Shown piece after piece: positions 6,736-13,528 of a stretch of DNA of 24,078 nt. The notes under the pieces are model-generated. The model searched no databases, had not been told where the DNA came from, and was given only the letters and a program-made list of their open reading frames with translations. Source of the DNA: a virus. Location: IMG/VR virus record IMGVR_UViG_3300045778_000027, positions 1-24,078 of that record; one strand, 5' to 3'. Each line of letters begins with the position of its first letter. The first letter of the stretch is position 1. A program made the position numbers and the translations under genes.

Positions 6736-7701
6736 TTACTTGCTCCACTTAAATGAGTTACTATTATATGCGTAATCAATAGCATTCTTGGCTTCTTTAA
6801 TAAAAGACCTATGTTGCTTGTGCCAACGACCATCCTTTTTAAGATCAAGAGAACTAGCAAGTTGAGATAACTGAAGTGCATCGATAGTAATTCCACTTCT
6901 TACTGCTGCTCCTGCTACCTTAACCATAAAAATGTACAACCCCTTAAAATGTAATCCTTGACCAGAAGGTAAATCCAGGTATTCATCCACCCAGTATGGG
7001 CTGACTATCGGACTGTTCAAGGATACAGAACATAGGCTGCTAGTGTTATTTGGTCTAGCATATACCACCTGTTGTATCGATGCAGGCGGTGGCGGTGGAA
7101 AAGCTTCTATCAGCAAGTCAGGATCAAGTTCAAGCCCTGTAGTGCTTACATGTAATCCAGAGAATGCGCCTGGATAAATGCCTGGAACATAGTAACCACG
7201 CGATAAATCCTTGCACTGCTGATCAGTTGCGTGATCGAACATTTCGAATCCTGCGTGCCACACATCTTTCATCTCCTTTGGTAATACTGTTCTAGTAAAT
7301 GGTATGAATAACCTAAATTTCGGGCAAGTAATAGTTGCACTAGCAGTAGTATAGAGTGCATACTTGTATCCTTGAATTATAGGTAGAATTGAACTCGGTG
7401 ACACTGAACCAGTAACATCGAAGTCTAGAGCTAGAAATGACCACCCTGTAACATATTCATTCTTACGATGAACTATTCCATTATCATATAGAGCAGGGGA
7501 AATAAGTGGTGCGTGACTTTTATCTACTTGTTTTATTGTAGACCACGCTTCAATGTACATACAGAATTCAGCCCAATTCTTCGTGCTCTCGTTTGTACAC
7601 GCAGCAGAAGGGCACCACTTAATAATGTTTCTATTCCCATCTTCGATTGTCTTTGGGAATGATACCATATAACTATATCGAAATCTTGAGTTTGTCGGCA
7701 T
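6736..7701 (-). CDS. Archaeo-eukaryotic-type primase (prim-pol)
   Basis: 321 residues, ATG 7701 preceded by AAGGAGG. LALDFDVTG (D93, D95) is the metal-binding DxD of the AEP primase fold. CPKFRLFIPFTR (127-138) and DQQCKDLSRGYYVPG (160-174) match the conserved basic/aromatic and D-x-SR-x-YxxP blocks of phage and plasmid AEP-type primase-polymerases. A Pro run (FPPPPP, about 205-211) links to a C-terminal helical region (about 240-321) that could be a PriCT-like domain. It should make primers, and possibly extend them, for the SF3 helicase encoded two genes downstream. In NrS-1-type enzymes these activities are in one chain; here they are split. Confidence 0.8.
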   Translation of the reverse strand: MPTNSRFRYSYMVSFPKTIEDGNRNIIKWCPSAACTNESTKNWAEFCMYIEAWSTIKQVDKSHAPLISPALYDNGIVHRKNEYVTGWSFLALDFDVTGSVSPSSILPIIQGYKYALYTTASATITCPKFRLFIPFTRTVLPKEMKDVWHAGFEMFDHATDQQCKDLSRGYYVPGIYPGAFSGLHVSTTGLELDPDLLIEAFPPPPPASIQQVVYARPNNTSSLCSVSLNSPIVSPYWVDEYLDLPSGQGLHFKGLYIFMVKVAGAAVRSGITIDALQLSQLASSLDLKKDGRWHKQHRSFIKEAKNAIDYAYNSNSFKWSK

Positions 7702-7729
7702 TGCTTGCCTCCTTAAAAAATTAAAAAAA

Positions 7730-7936
7730 TTATTCTGCTGCTTCCATAGCCGCTTTTACTTGCTTCCATTTCTCTTTTATAGCTGCAGAAATAGCAGCTT
7801 TGTGAGCATCGCTCTTTGGCACTCCCTTGCTTGCTTTGCTCATATTTTCTTTACACTTGTCGGTTTTAGCGACACCCTTTAGTGCATCGCTGATTCTTTG
7901 TCTACGAAGCTTTTCTGCTTCAACTATTTTATTCAT
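7730..7936 (-). CDS. Free-standing NUMOD3-like DNA-binding protein
   Basis: 68 residues, start ATG 7936 overlapping the preceding stop (ATGA), AAGGAAG upstream. Two tandem units are visible: RISDALKGVAKTDKCKENMS and KASKGVPKSDAHKAAISAAI, each with the GxxKxxxxK/H...S/A pattern of NUMOD3 modules, which normally serve as DNA-binding parts of homing endonucleases such as GIY-YIG or HNH enzymes. No nuclease domain is attached. It could be a remnant, a partner of the HNH/AP2 nuclease four genes upstream in the operon, or an independent DNA-binding protein. A long T/A run follows it before the primase SD. Confidence 0.65.
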   Translation of the reverse strand: MNKIVEAEKLRRQRISDALKGVAKTDKCKENMSKASKGVPKSDAHKAAISAAIKEKWKQVKAAMEAAE

Positions 7937-8826
7937 TTCGTTTCTTCCTTTACTTGAATAAGTTTCATTCCGTAATTGTTAGGTTCTGTAGGCAATACAA
8001 AACCTGGTCTAAATTTTAATAGATTGTTTCTCTTGAACCCGTTGTAATTGACTGTATGATGCCACCTGGAGAATTTGTAGACTAGTTCAGAAACATCGGG
8101 ATGTACATCAACAAGCATCTTCGATTTAGCTACAGTTCCTTCTTTGAAATAAAAATCTTCACTATTACCTCCCTTCATAATCTGTGTTGAGATTTTATTC
8201 TGCAATAGACTATTGAACTGTATTGTACATAGTCCAGCTTTTAATATGTCAATAGATAAAATACTGTCTTCATTATATCGTCCCCTCCACCTAAATGGAA
8301 TATCATTCTTAATAAGATTACAAGAATAAATCCTCGTGTTAATAGTAAATGGTGGTAAATTACCTTTCTTACGAAGACAAAACATGGTGTAGTTGGGACC
8401 ACTCATTACAACATTTTCATATCTAATTGTAAAATCTTCACAAGCATCGAAGAAAGTAGATGCCTGACAAGGAATTTTAAGATTATGATTGAATCTAGCA
8501 AAGTTAGAAATGTTATCGTCCATCACCCAATGCCACTCATGTCCATAAGCAATAGAGTGATCCCACGCGAAGTTGCGCGCAGGACCAGGACCAGTAGACT
8601 TGGATAATCCAAGGTCATCACAGAGTTCGTACATAGATTTATAATCCAAATCTAGAGGTATTATGGTAGATTTTAATTCCCATTTATTAATGGCTTCCTG
8701 GTAATCAGCTATTTGGTCTGGTTCTACTATAATATAATGAGGAACATTCATTTTCGTAAGGGTTTTGGAAGTCATCATATATTGACTTCTACCTTTACTA
8801 GGTATATAAATTGGAAATTTTGGCAT
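7933..8826 (-). CDS. TET-associated-type glycosyltransferase (GT-A-like)
   Basis: 297 residues, ATG 8826 with AGAGGTG upstream. The N-terminal FPIYIPSKGRSQ and YIIVEPDQ blocks, GPGPARNFAWDHS (about 79-91) and HWVMDDNISNF with D103/D104 as the DxD-like metal site match the glycosyltransferase family associated with TET/JBP enzymes and GREB1 in phages and eukaryotes. A later RWRGRYNEDSILSIDILKAG block is also typical. Known or proposed role of the family: glycosylation of hydroxymethylated or otherwise modified DNA bases. No TET dioxygenase or hydroxymethylase gene is in this window, so the base substrate is unknown. Confidence in the family is fair, lower for the substrate. Confidence 0.7.
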   Translation of the reverse strand: MPKFPIYIPSKGRSQYMMTSKTLTKMNVPHYIIVEPDQIADYQEAINKWELKSTIIPLDLDYKSMYELCDDLGLSKSTGPGPARNFAWDHSIAYGHEWHWVMDDNISNFARFNHNLKIPCQASTFFDACEDFTIRYENVVMSGPNYTMFCLRKKGNLPPFTINTRIYSCNLIKNDIPFRWRGRYNEDSILSIDILKAGLCTIQFNSLLQNKISTQIMKGGNSEDFYFKEGTVAKSKMLVDVHPDVSELVYKFSRWHHTVNYNGFKRNNLLKFRPGFVLPTEPNNYGMKLIQVKEETK

Positions 8827-8827
8827 A

Positions 8828-9088
8828 TTACACCTCTTTTAACCCTTCAAATAAGACATATGCCTTATCTATGACTTTTCCAATTTCTGCTTGTGGATGC
8901 CAAACAGCTTTTGTTCTAGTTGTTAATGGTTGACCAATAATCTTCGAAAAATCTTTTATATCTTCTTCATTCTTGAAAGATACGAGAATTTGATACTTTG
9001 GAGTTTTGTCTTTATTATCGTAATCGGGCATACCTGCGTAAGACATTACATCTTGAGGTAGTTCAAATAAATCATCTGTTTTTGTCAT
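8828..9088 (-). CDS. Small conserved phage protein
   Basis: 86 residues, ATG 9088 with AGGAG 8 bases upstream. The core TPKYQILVSFKNEEDIKDFSKIIGQPLTTRTKAVWHP is a beta-alpha-beta pattern that I recall from small phage proteins and from domains attached to phage DNA methyltransferases; I cannot name a verified function. It is separated by 1 base from the glycosyltransferase start (TAATATG) and so is co-translated with it, which fits a DNA-modification context without proving it. Confidence 0.65.
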   Translation of the reverse strand: MTKTDDLFELPQDVMSYAGMPDYDNKDKTPKYQILVSFKNEEDIKDFSKIIGQPLTTRTKAVWHPQAEIGKVIDKAYVLFEGLKEV

Positions 9089-9099
9089 TATTAAATCTC

Positions 9100-9588
9100 C
9101 TATGGTTCGTAGTGGTTAATGAAATCTTTACCATATGTTGATACTGCTTTTTCAAGCCAATGCTGATAGGCTTCTTCTGGCGTATCGCAAGTAGGTAACT
9201 TAATAGATTTGTAGTTGTAATTGAATACAGCATACCATCTTGCTTTGTTCTTGACTTGACGAACACATCTGAATCCAGTCTTATTGTTCTTTGAAATAAC
9301 TCGCTTAAATGAATTCTCTCGTCTTGTAATGACTTGAAGGTTCTTCCAGCGATTATCATTTCGAATACCATTCTTATGATCCACCTGCTCTAGTGGAATA
9401 TTAGGTAACTTTCCAGTCATATATAATACAGCGCAGTTATGTTGCTTATATGTCTTTCCACTTATTGAAATAGAATTGTATCCATTAGAACTTCTTGATT
9501 TTACTACTTTGTTCGTCTTTCTACTGAAGAAAGTTCCAGTATCGGGGTTATAATAGTAACTTCGTCTTAATAATGCTTCTGTTAGCAT
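9100..9588 (-). CDS. HNH endonuclease with AP2 domain
   Basis: 162 residues, first gene of the minus-strand operon, ATG 9588 with AGGAGAG upstream. The HNH core is LEQVDHKNGIRNDNRWKNLQ: D70/H71, then N79, and N83-L in the third motif. From about residue 101 an AP2 DNA-binding domain follows (NKTGFRCVRQVKNKARWYAVF ... CDTPEEAYQHWLEKAVSTYG). This architecture is typical of free-standing phage homing endonucleases that nick or cut cognate sites and spread into related phages. Length is normal and nothing is broken. It sits beside the divergent promoter region. Confidence 0.85.
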   Translation of the reverse strand: MLTEALLRRSYYYNPDTGTFFSRKTNKVVKSRSSNGYNSISISGKTYKQHNCAVLYMTGKLPNIPLEQVDHKNGIRNDNRWKNLQVITRRENSFKRVISKNNKTGFRCVRQVKNKARWYAVFNYNYKSIKLPTCDTPEEAYQHWLEKAVSTYGKDFINHYEP

Positions 9589-9620
9589 AATAGTCTCTCC
9601 TGTCTAAAAAATCGAGCGGC

Positions 9621-9647
9621 CTAGGTCTCTAGGTCTCTAGGTCTCTA
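9621..9647. repeat. 8-bp tandem repeat, 3.4 copies
   Basis: CTAGGTCT repeats at 9621-9628, 9629-9636 and 9637-9644, plus CTA, all exact. It lies between the minus-strand candidate promoter and the HNH start, so in the 5' leader of the minus operon. Slippage-prone; copy number could vary between isolates. Confidence 0.75.
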
Positions 9648-9651
9648 TTTC

Positions 9652-9659
9652 TATTTATA
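9652..9659 (-). promoter_or_regulatory. TATAAATA, candidate late-type promoter
   Basis: Exact T4 late consensus TATAAATA on the minus strand, 64 bases upstream of the HNH/AP2 start. It could drive the whole minus operon. In an AT-rich intergenic region an eight-base match still needs experimental support. Confidence 0.4.
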
Positions 9660-9855
9660 AATCTATCTAGTCTAAAATTACCCCAAACAGGCTTTTTGGC
9701 GCTCGGACCTAAAAAAAGAAACAAATAAAAAAATTTTGGGTTCGCCACGAAACATTGTTACCCGGAATGGTCACGCCACGAAATTTTCGAAAAAAAAGCG
9801 CGGGTTCGAGTGGGCTAAAAATCTAAAATTTAATTTGTCCTCTTATTACTCTTAC

Positions 9856-9861
9856 TAAATA
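9856..9861 (+). promoter_or_regulatory. Candidate late promoter element TAAATA
   Basis: ACTAAATAAA, 35 bases before ATG 9896 and about 18 bases before its AGGAG SD. Placed to start transcription of the terminase and head gene block. Confidence 0.35.
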
Positions 9862-9895
9862 AACTAGCAAGCGTAAAACAGGAGAATTTTATCTA

Positions 9896-10183
9896 ATGAT
9901 TTTTAATAAATGGACTACTACTCAAGAGAGAGCAGAATTAGAGTTATGGTGTAATGAAAATTGTATAGGTGAATATACTATAACTTGGATATATTCAGAT
10001 GAAGATATAAATGAACTTACTGACTATTGTAGATTCGTTCCCGTAAATATTGAAGGTATAAAAGTTGGATATTTAGAAGTACAAGATATAAGAAAAATTA
10101 ATTGGAACAATGTCATTTTTAAGACAACGATCAAATTTAATGATCAGCAAGATGCAGTTCTATTCAAGTTAACTTTGGGATAA
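9896..10183 (+). CDS. Small LFKLTW-family protein
   Basis: 95 residues, start ATG 9896 with AGGAG at 9880-9884. The protein is acidic and Trp/Tyr-rich, and ends IKFNDQQDAVLFKLTLG, nearly the same as the ends of the genes at 847 and 10189. The N-terminal part does not align clearly with the other members, so the shared element is mainly the last 15 residues. A beta-strand, DA-helix, final strand arrangement would suit a small ferredoxin-like domain, but this is inference. Function unknown. It opens the plus-strand operon ahead of the terminase. Confidence 0.7.
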   Translation: MIFNKWTTTQERAELELWCNENCIGEYTITWIYSDEDINELTDYCRFVPVNIEGIKVGYLEVQDIRKINWNNVIFKTTIKFNDQQDAVLFKLTLG

Positions 10184-10188
10184 GAAAT

Positions 10189-10470
10189 ATGAAAGTAAAA
10201 ATCGAATCAAGTGAATTATTAAATTTAACAGTAACCGATATATCAAATGAAGATTTCGATAATAATATTTTACCTTGGCTTGAAGAAACCATTCCCTGTT
10301 TTTCTTGTATTAAAAAATATATCGGTGACCAATATATTCATAAGAATGTATTTAATAACCTAGATGATAATATTTTACGCTTTGAAGTTCCAGAGTTGAG
10401 TTTGTCTGCTGCTCATATATATTTGCCTACAGAATCAGATATAGTTCTATTCAAATTGACTTGGGGATAA
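10189..10470 (+). CDS. Small LFKLTW-family protein
   Basis: 93 residues, starting 5 bases after the previous stop. Acidic and isoleucine/leucine-rich, with two Cys in CFSC. It ends TESDIVLFKLTWG. The DNA across its end (10438-10478) matches the end of the previous gene (10151-10191) at 36 of 41 positions, including the following TAAGAAATATG start junction, so the 3' ends are related by duplication or gene conversion even though the bodies are not obviously similar. Function unknown. Confidence 0.7.
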   Translation: MKVKIESSELLNLTVTDISNEDFDNNILPWLEETIPCFSCIKKYIGDQYIHKNVFNNLDDNILRFEVPELSLSAAHIYLPTESDIVLFKLTWG

Positions 10471-10475
10471 GAAAT

Positions 10476-10826
10476 ATGCCTGAAGCACCACCTACATTCA
10501 AAAATACTTTTATTCGCAAACGAGAACCAAACAAACAGAAACAACAACTTGATTCATTAAGTTATGGTAATGATTGGGTTATTTTTCGGGAAGATTATAA
10601 AACAGGGTTCGATGAAGATGGTATGCCTCGTAGTTTATGTCGACATTGTTTCGATTTAGATATTATTAAATTTGCCGATGTCCTTGATCATATTGAGCCA
10701 GTAAGAGTAAATCCAGATAGAAAGCTAGATGAAACGAATATTCAACCTCTATGTAATTCACATCACGCCAAAAAAACACGTGAAGATTACGAAAAATATC
10801 CAAATCATTATACAAGTAATAAATAA
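10476..10826 (+). CDS. HNH endonuclease adjacent to terminase
   Basis: 116 residues from ATG 10476. An upstream TTG at 10461 lies inside the previous gene and is less likely. CRHC (C55, C58), VLDHIEPV (D71, H72), N88 in ETNIQPLC, C93 and HH (96-97) give a zinc-stabilised HNH fold of the kind encoded next to terminase genes in many phages. In HK97-type phages such an HNH protein assists terminase in cutting the packaging site, which would fit a cos-type mechanism here; the homing alternative is less likely given the position. The final KKTREDYEKYPNHY is typical of the family. Confidence 0.85.
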   Translation: MPEAPPTFKNTFIRKREPNKQKQQLDSLSYGNDWVIFREDYKTGFDEDGMPRSLCRHCFDLDIIKFADVLDHIEPVRVNPDRKLDETNIQPLCNSHHAKKTREDYEKYPNHYTSNK

Positions 10827-10832
10827 AATCAA

Positions 10833-11087
10833 ATGATTGATTTATGTAAAAGAGAACAAGACCTTCGACTTGAAGTAATACAAACAAACGGTCTTATAGA
10901 TGACGGTCAACTTGTAGGTATTGCCAGAATGTGGATGTTTAATCCACTTAAGGGAAATTTAATAATGCCAGATGATTTACAGCCTGAAACTCTTATAAGA
11001 TGGCTAAAAGCAGTAGAACTACTTTGGTATCACCAAATGAATATGCCTACTGAAGAATTGTTAATATGCAAATTATCGATGGAGTAA
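10833..11087 (+). CDS. Hypothetical small protein before terminase
   Basis: 84 residues, no good SD before ATG 10833; it starts 6 bases after the HNH stop, so coupling is likely. Mostly helical by eye (REQDLRLEVIQTNGLIDDGQL, PETLIRWLKAVELLWYHQ). It ends TEELLICKLSME, which loosely resembles the LFKLTW terminus (E-x-L-L-x-x-K-L-S), so it may be a divergent member; I rate that as possible only. Position just before the small terminase gene suggests a packaging-related role, unproven. Confidence 0.6.
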   Translation: MIDLCKREQDLRLEVIQTNGLIDDGQLVGIARMWMFNPLKGNLIMPDDLQPETLIRWLKAVELLWYHQMNMPTEELLICKLSME

Positions 11088-11090
11088 TAA

Positions 11091-11594
11091 ATGGCTAGGC
11101 CCTTAATTCCTATAGAACAGAAGATAGCAGAAGGTAAATTTAATAAAACACAAGCCAAGAAACCATCTGTAACTAGTCCAAAATGGCCACCTGTCCCTTC
11201 TCATTACTCTCAAATACATAAAGTAATATTCAAATCAGTATGTGAAATACTAGACCGTATGGAACAGCTTGATGTAGCAGATACATATATTATTCAAATG
11301 TTTGTAGATGCTTGGGTCTTGAGACAACAAAATCTGTCTATAATCGAAATAGAAGGGCTGTCTTATACTTCAAGTATTAATGGAGCCACTGTACATAGAA
11401 CTAGACCAGAATTTATTGGTTATGTACAACTAGACAATAAAATATTAAAATATATGAATAAGCTTGGTCTATCTCCAGCAGATAGAACACAGCTCAGTAT
11501 GATATTTAATGAAGAAAAGACCGCTAATGAAGTTGTCGAAGGTCAGATAGTAAATGATAATAGTAATTCGAATAGCTTGAGGATGTTTAATTAA
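11091..11594 (+). CDS. terS: Terminase small subunit (P27-like)
   Basis: 167 residues, 3 bases after the previous stop. It precedes the large subunit directly. The middle is helical with DTYIIQMFVDAWVLRQQN, and the C-terminal third has the block KYMNKLGLSPADRTQLSM that is diagnostic of the P27-type small terminase family. The basic N-terminus (EQKIAEGKFNKTQAKKPS) may contact DNA. Its role is to recognise the packaging site and regulate the motor. Its stop abuts the terL ATG (TAAATG). Confidence 0.8.
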   Translation: MARPLIPIEQKIAEGKFNKTQAKKPSVTSPKWPPVPSHYSQIHKVIFKSVCEILDRMEQLDVADTYIIQMFVDAWVLRQQNLSIIEIEGLSYTSSINGATVHRTRPEFIGYVQLDNKILKYMNKLGLSPADRTQLSMIFNEEKTANEVVEGQIVNDNSNSNSLRMFN

Positions 11595-13502
11595 ATGGCG
11601 GTTCCCTTAATAGATGGTAAAGTAGACTGGCAGACTTGGTCAAGAATACCGCATGAACATTCTAGAAGAAATCCATATCACGAAGAACCACATATTGGTT
11701 TCTATACCGATATGGCATGGCAATATGCTGAAGATGTAGTAAATGAAATTATTCCTGCTCCCAAATTAATTAAGATATCTTGTCAAAGAACATTAGATGA
11801 TTACGATAAATCATCAAATAATGATCCAGAATTTCCCTTTAGTTATAATGCATATAAAGTATTTCATATTTGTTGGTTTCTTGAAAATCTTGTACACGTC
11901 GAAGGTCCACTTGGTGGAGAATATTTCTGTCTAGAACCATATCAAGCTTGGATTATAAGTCAAGTTTTTGGTTGGGTGTACAATGAAAGTAGTGAATATG
12001 CAGGTTATAGAAGATATAAAAATGCATTTATAGAAGTTCCAAGAGGTAATGGTAAATCATTCTTATCTTCTGGTATTGCCATATACATGTTAGCAGCTGA
12101 TGGAGAAAGAGGTGCTCAAGTAGTATCCGCAGCTACAAACCAAAAACAAGCAAGAATTATTTTAGATGCAGCAAGACAAATGGCTCTTGAACCAAGGTGT
12201 TCATCATTAATGAGAAAAATAGGAGTTTCTGTACAGGCTCACGGAATATTCGCTAAAAAGAAAAATGGTAGATTTCTGGCTCTTACTGGACAAGGTAATA
12301 GACTTGATGGTCTTAATATTCATCTTGCCGCCATCGATGAAATACACGCTCATTCTACAAGAACTGTTTATGACGTTCTAGTAACAGGTGCCAAGAAGAG
12401 AATGCAGTCATTAATTTGGGTTATTACTACTGCAGGAACAGATATAGGTGGTATTGGTTATACTACTCATTCAATAGCTACAAAAGTTCTTACTGATCCA
12501 AGTCCAGCAGACAATAATCAATTTGTCGCCATTTGGTCATTGGATGAAGGTTCTGTAGACTATAATGAAGAAACAGGAGAGAAAACAGAAATACCTGGAG
12601 ATGACTGGACAGATCCAGCAGTTTGGGAAAAGGTTAATCCTTGTTGGTTTATTAAGGGATTCGCTCGTGAAGACTATAAATCAGAAGCAAATAAAGCCCT
12701 AAAGATGCCTACAGAACGTGCTAATTTTATGACAAAGCACTTAAATGTGTGGTTCAAAGATAATATGGTATGTCCTTTCGACATCGAAATTATGAGGACA
12801 AAACCAGTATTCGATCCAAATATTAATTGGGATGACTTCAAAGATCAACCTTGTTTTGCAGCCATCGATCTTGGTTCAGTTAGCGATATGACTGCTCTTA
12901 CATTGTTATTTCCAAAGTTCAGAGAAATCAAAGACGAAATTACTGGTAAGATAGAAAATGAACTCACTGTTTATTCTATGAACAAGTTTTATCTACCAAG
13001 ACAAGCAGTAAGACAATCCAAGATTTCTGACTATAAGGGATGGGAAATTACTAAAGCTATGACCGTAACAGAAGGTAATGTTACTGACTATAGAGTATTA
13101 CGCAAAGATATTGAACAGCTCAAAGAAAAATTTAATATTATTTCTATTGCATACGATGGATGGAATGCAGCGGAAATGGTAACTAAATTACAGGAAGATG
13201 GATTAAATATGATGAGAATGGCACAGACTGTTCCAAATCTATCTCCATCTACAAAAGACTTGGATAGATTAATTCGTGATAGAAGATTTAGATATGACAA
13301 TCCAATTCTACTTTGGCATGCCAATAATACTGTAGTGCAAGTAGATACAAATGGAAATATCAAACCTAAAAAAGAAATTAACAATAGTCCATTTAAGATT
13401 GATGGTATTATAACAAACGCAATGGGTATTATGAGTATGATAGCAGTAGGTATCTACGAATCACCTAATTATACTTACGAAGTGATTCCGGTCGGTTATT
13501 AA
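11595..13502 (+). CDS. terL: Terminase large subunit
   Basis: 635 residues, ATG immediately after the terS stop. The ATPase domain has Walker A VPRGNGKS (148-155), Walker B LAAIDE (244-249) and coupling motif TTAGTD (278-283). The C-terminal nuclease domain has FAAIDLGS (D425) and IAYDGWNA (D521), two of the metal-binding acidic residues of the RNase H-like fold. It belongs to the Terminase_1 group typical of HK97-type phages. It translocates DNA into the prohead and cuts the concatemer. Length is slightly above the usual 500-600 residues but no extra domain is evident. Confidence 0.95.
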   Translation: MAVPLIDGKVDWQTWSRIPHEHSRRNPYHEEPHIGFYTDMAWQYAEDVVNEIIPAPKLIKISCQRTLDDYDKSSNNDPEFPFSYNAYKVFHICWFLENLVHVEGPLGGEYFCLEPYQAWIISQVFGWVYNESSEYAGYRRYKNAFIEVPRGNGKSFLSSGIAIYMLAADGERGAQVVSAATNQKQARIILDAARQMALEPRCSSLMRKIGVSVQAHGIFAKKKNGRFLALTGQGNRLDGLNIHLAAIDEIHAHSTRTVYDVLVTGAKKRMQSLIWVITTAGTDIGGIGYTTHSIATKVLTDPSPADNNQFVAIWSLDEGSVDYNEETGEKTEIPGDDWTDPAVWEKVNPCWFIKGFAREDYKSEANKALKMPTERANFMTKHLNVWFKDNMVCPFDIEIMRTKPVFDPNINWDDFKDQPCFAAIDLGSVSDMTALTLLFPKFREIKDEITGKIENELTVYSMNKFYLPRQAVRQSKISDYKGWEITKAMTVTEGNVTDYRVLRKDIEQLKEKFNIISIAYDGWNAAEMVTKLQEDGLNMMRMAQTVPNLSPSTKDLDRLIRDRRFRYDNPILLWHANNTVVQVDTNGNIKPKKEINNSPFKIDGIITNAMGIMSMIAVGIYESPNYTYEVIPVGY

Positions 13503-13508
13503 TAAATA
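13503..13508 (+). promoter_or_regulatory. Candidate late promoter element TAAATA
   Basis: AATAAATACT right after the terL stop, 21 bases before the portal ATG and about 10 bases before its CGGAG SD. The leader would be very short. Confidence 0.3.
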
Positions 13509-13528
13509 CTACAAATACGGAGAATAAT

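Larger units (their letters stand above)
9589..9895. other. Divergent intergenic region
   Basis: 307 bases with no plausible gene. It separates the minus-strand replication operon from the plus-strand morphogenesis block, so it should hold promoters in both directions. Visible: an 8-bp tandem repeat (9621-9647), a full TATAAATA on the minus strand (9652-9659), A-runs at 9711-9733 and 9790-9797, CGCCACGAAA at 9743-9752 and again at 9774-9783 (31 bases apart), two GGGTTCG words (9738-9744 and 9802-9808), and CTAAATA at 9855-9861. The paired 10-base words could be operator sites; that is inference. Confidence 0.55.

Noticed and set aside
6735-6896. Upstream extension of the small gene at 6471-6734
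   Set aside because: It would overlap the end of the primase gene out of frame with Leu-rich shadow sequence; the ATG at 6734 has a proper SD and sits one base after the primase stop.
9072-9371. Minus-strand frame overlapping the HNH/AP2 gene
   Set aside because: Shadow frame inside the HNH/AP2 coding sequence, whose motifs are unambiguous.
9621-9647. Possible CRISPR or long iteron array
   Set aside because: Units are 8 bases, directly adjacent with no spacers; it is a simple tandem repeat.
9790-9820. GGTTCGA word suggesting a tRNA T-arm
   Set aside because: No matching acceptor stem, anticodon arm or D-arm in the preceding 80 bases.
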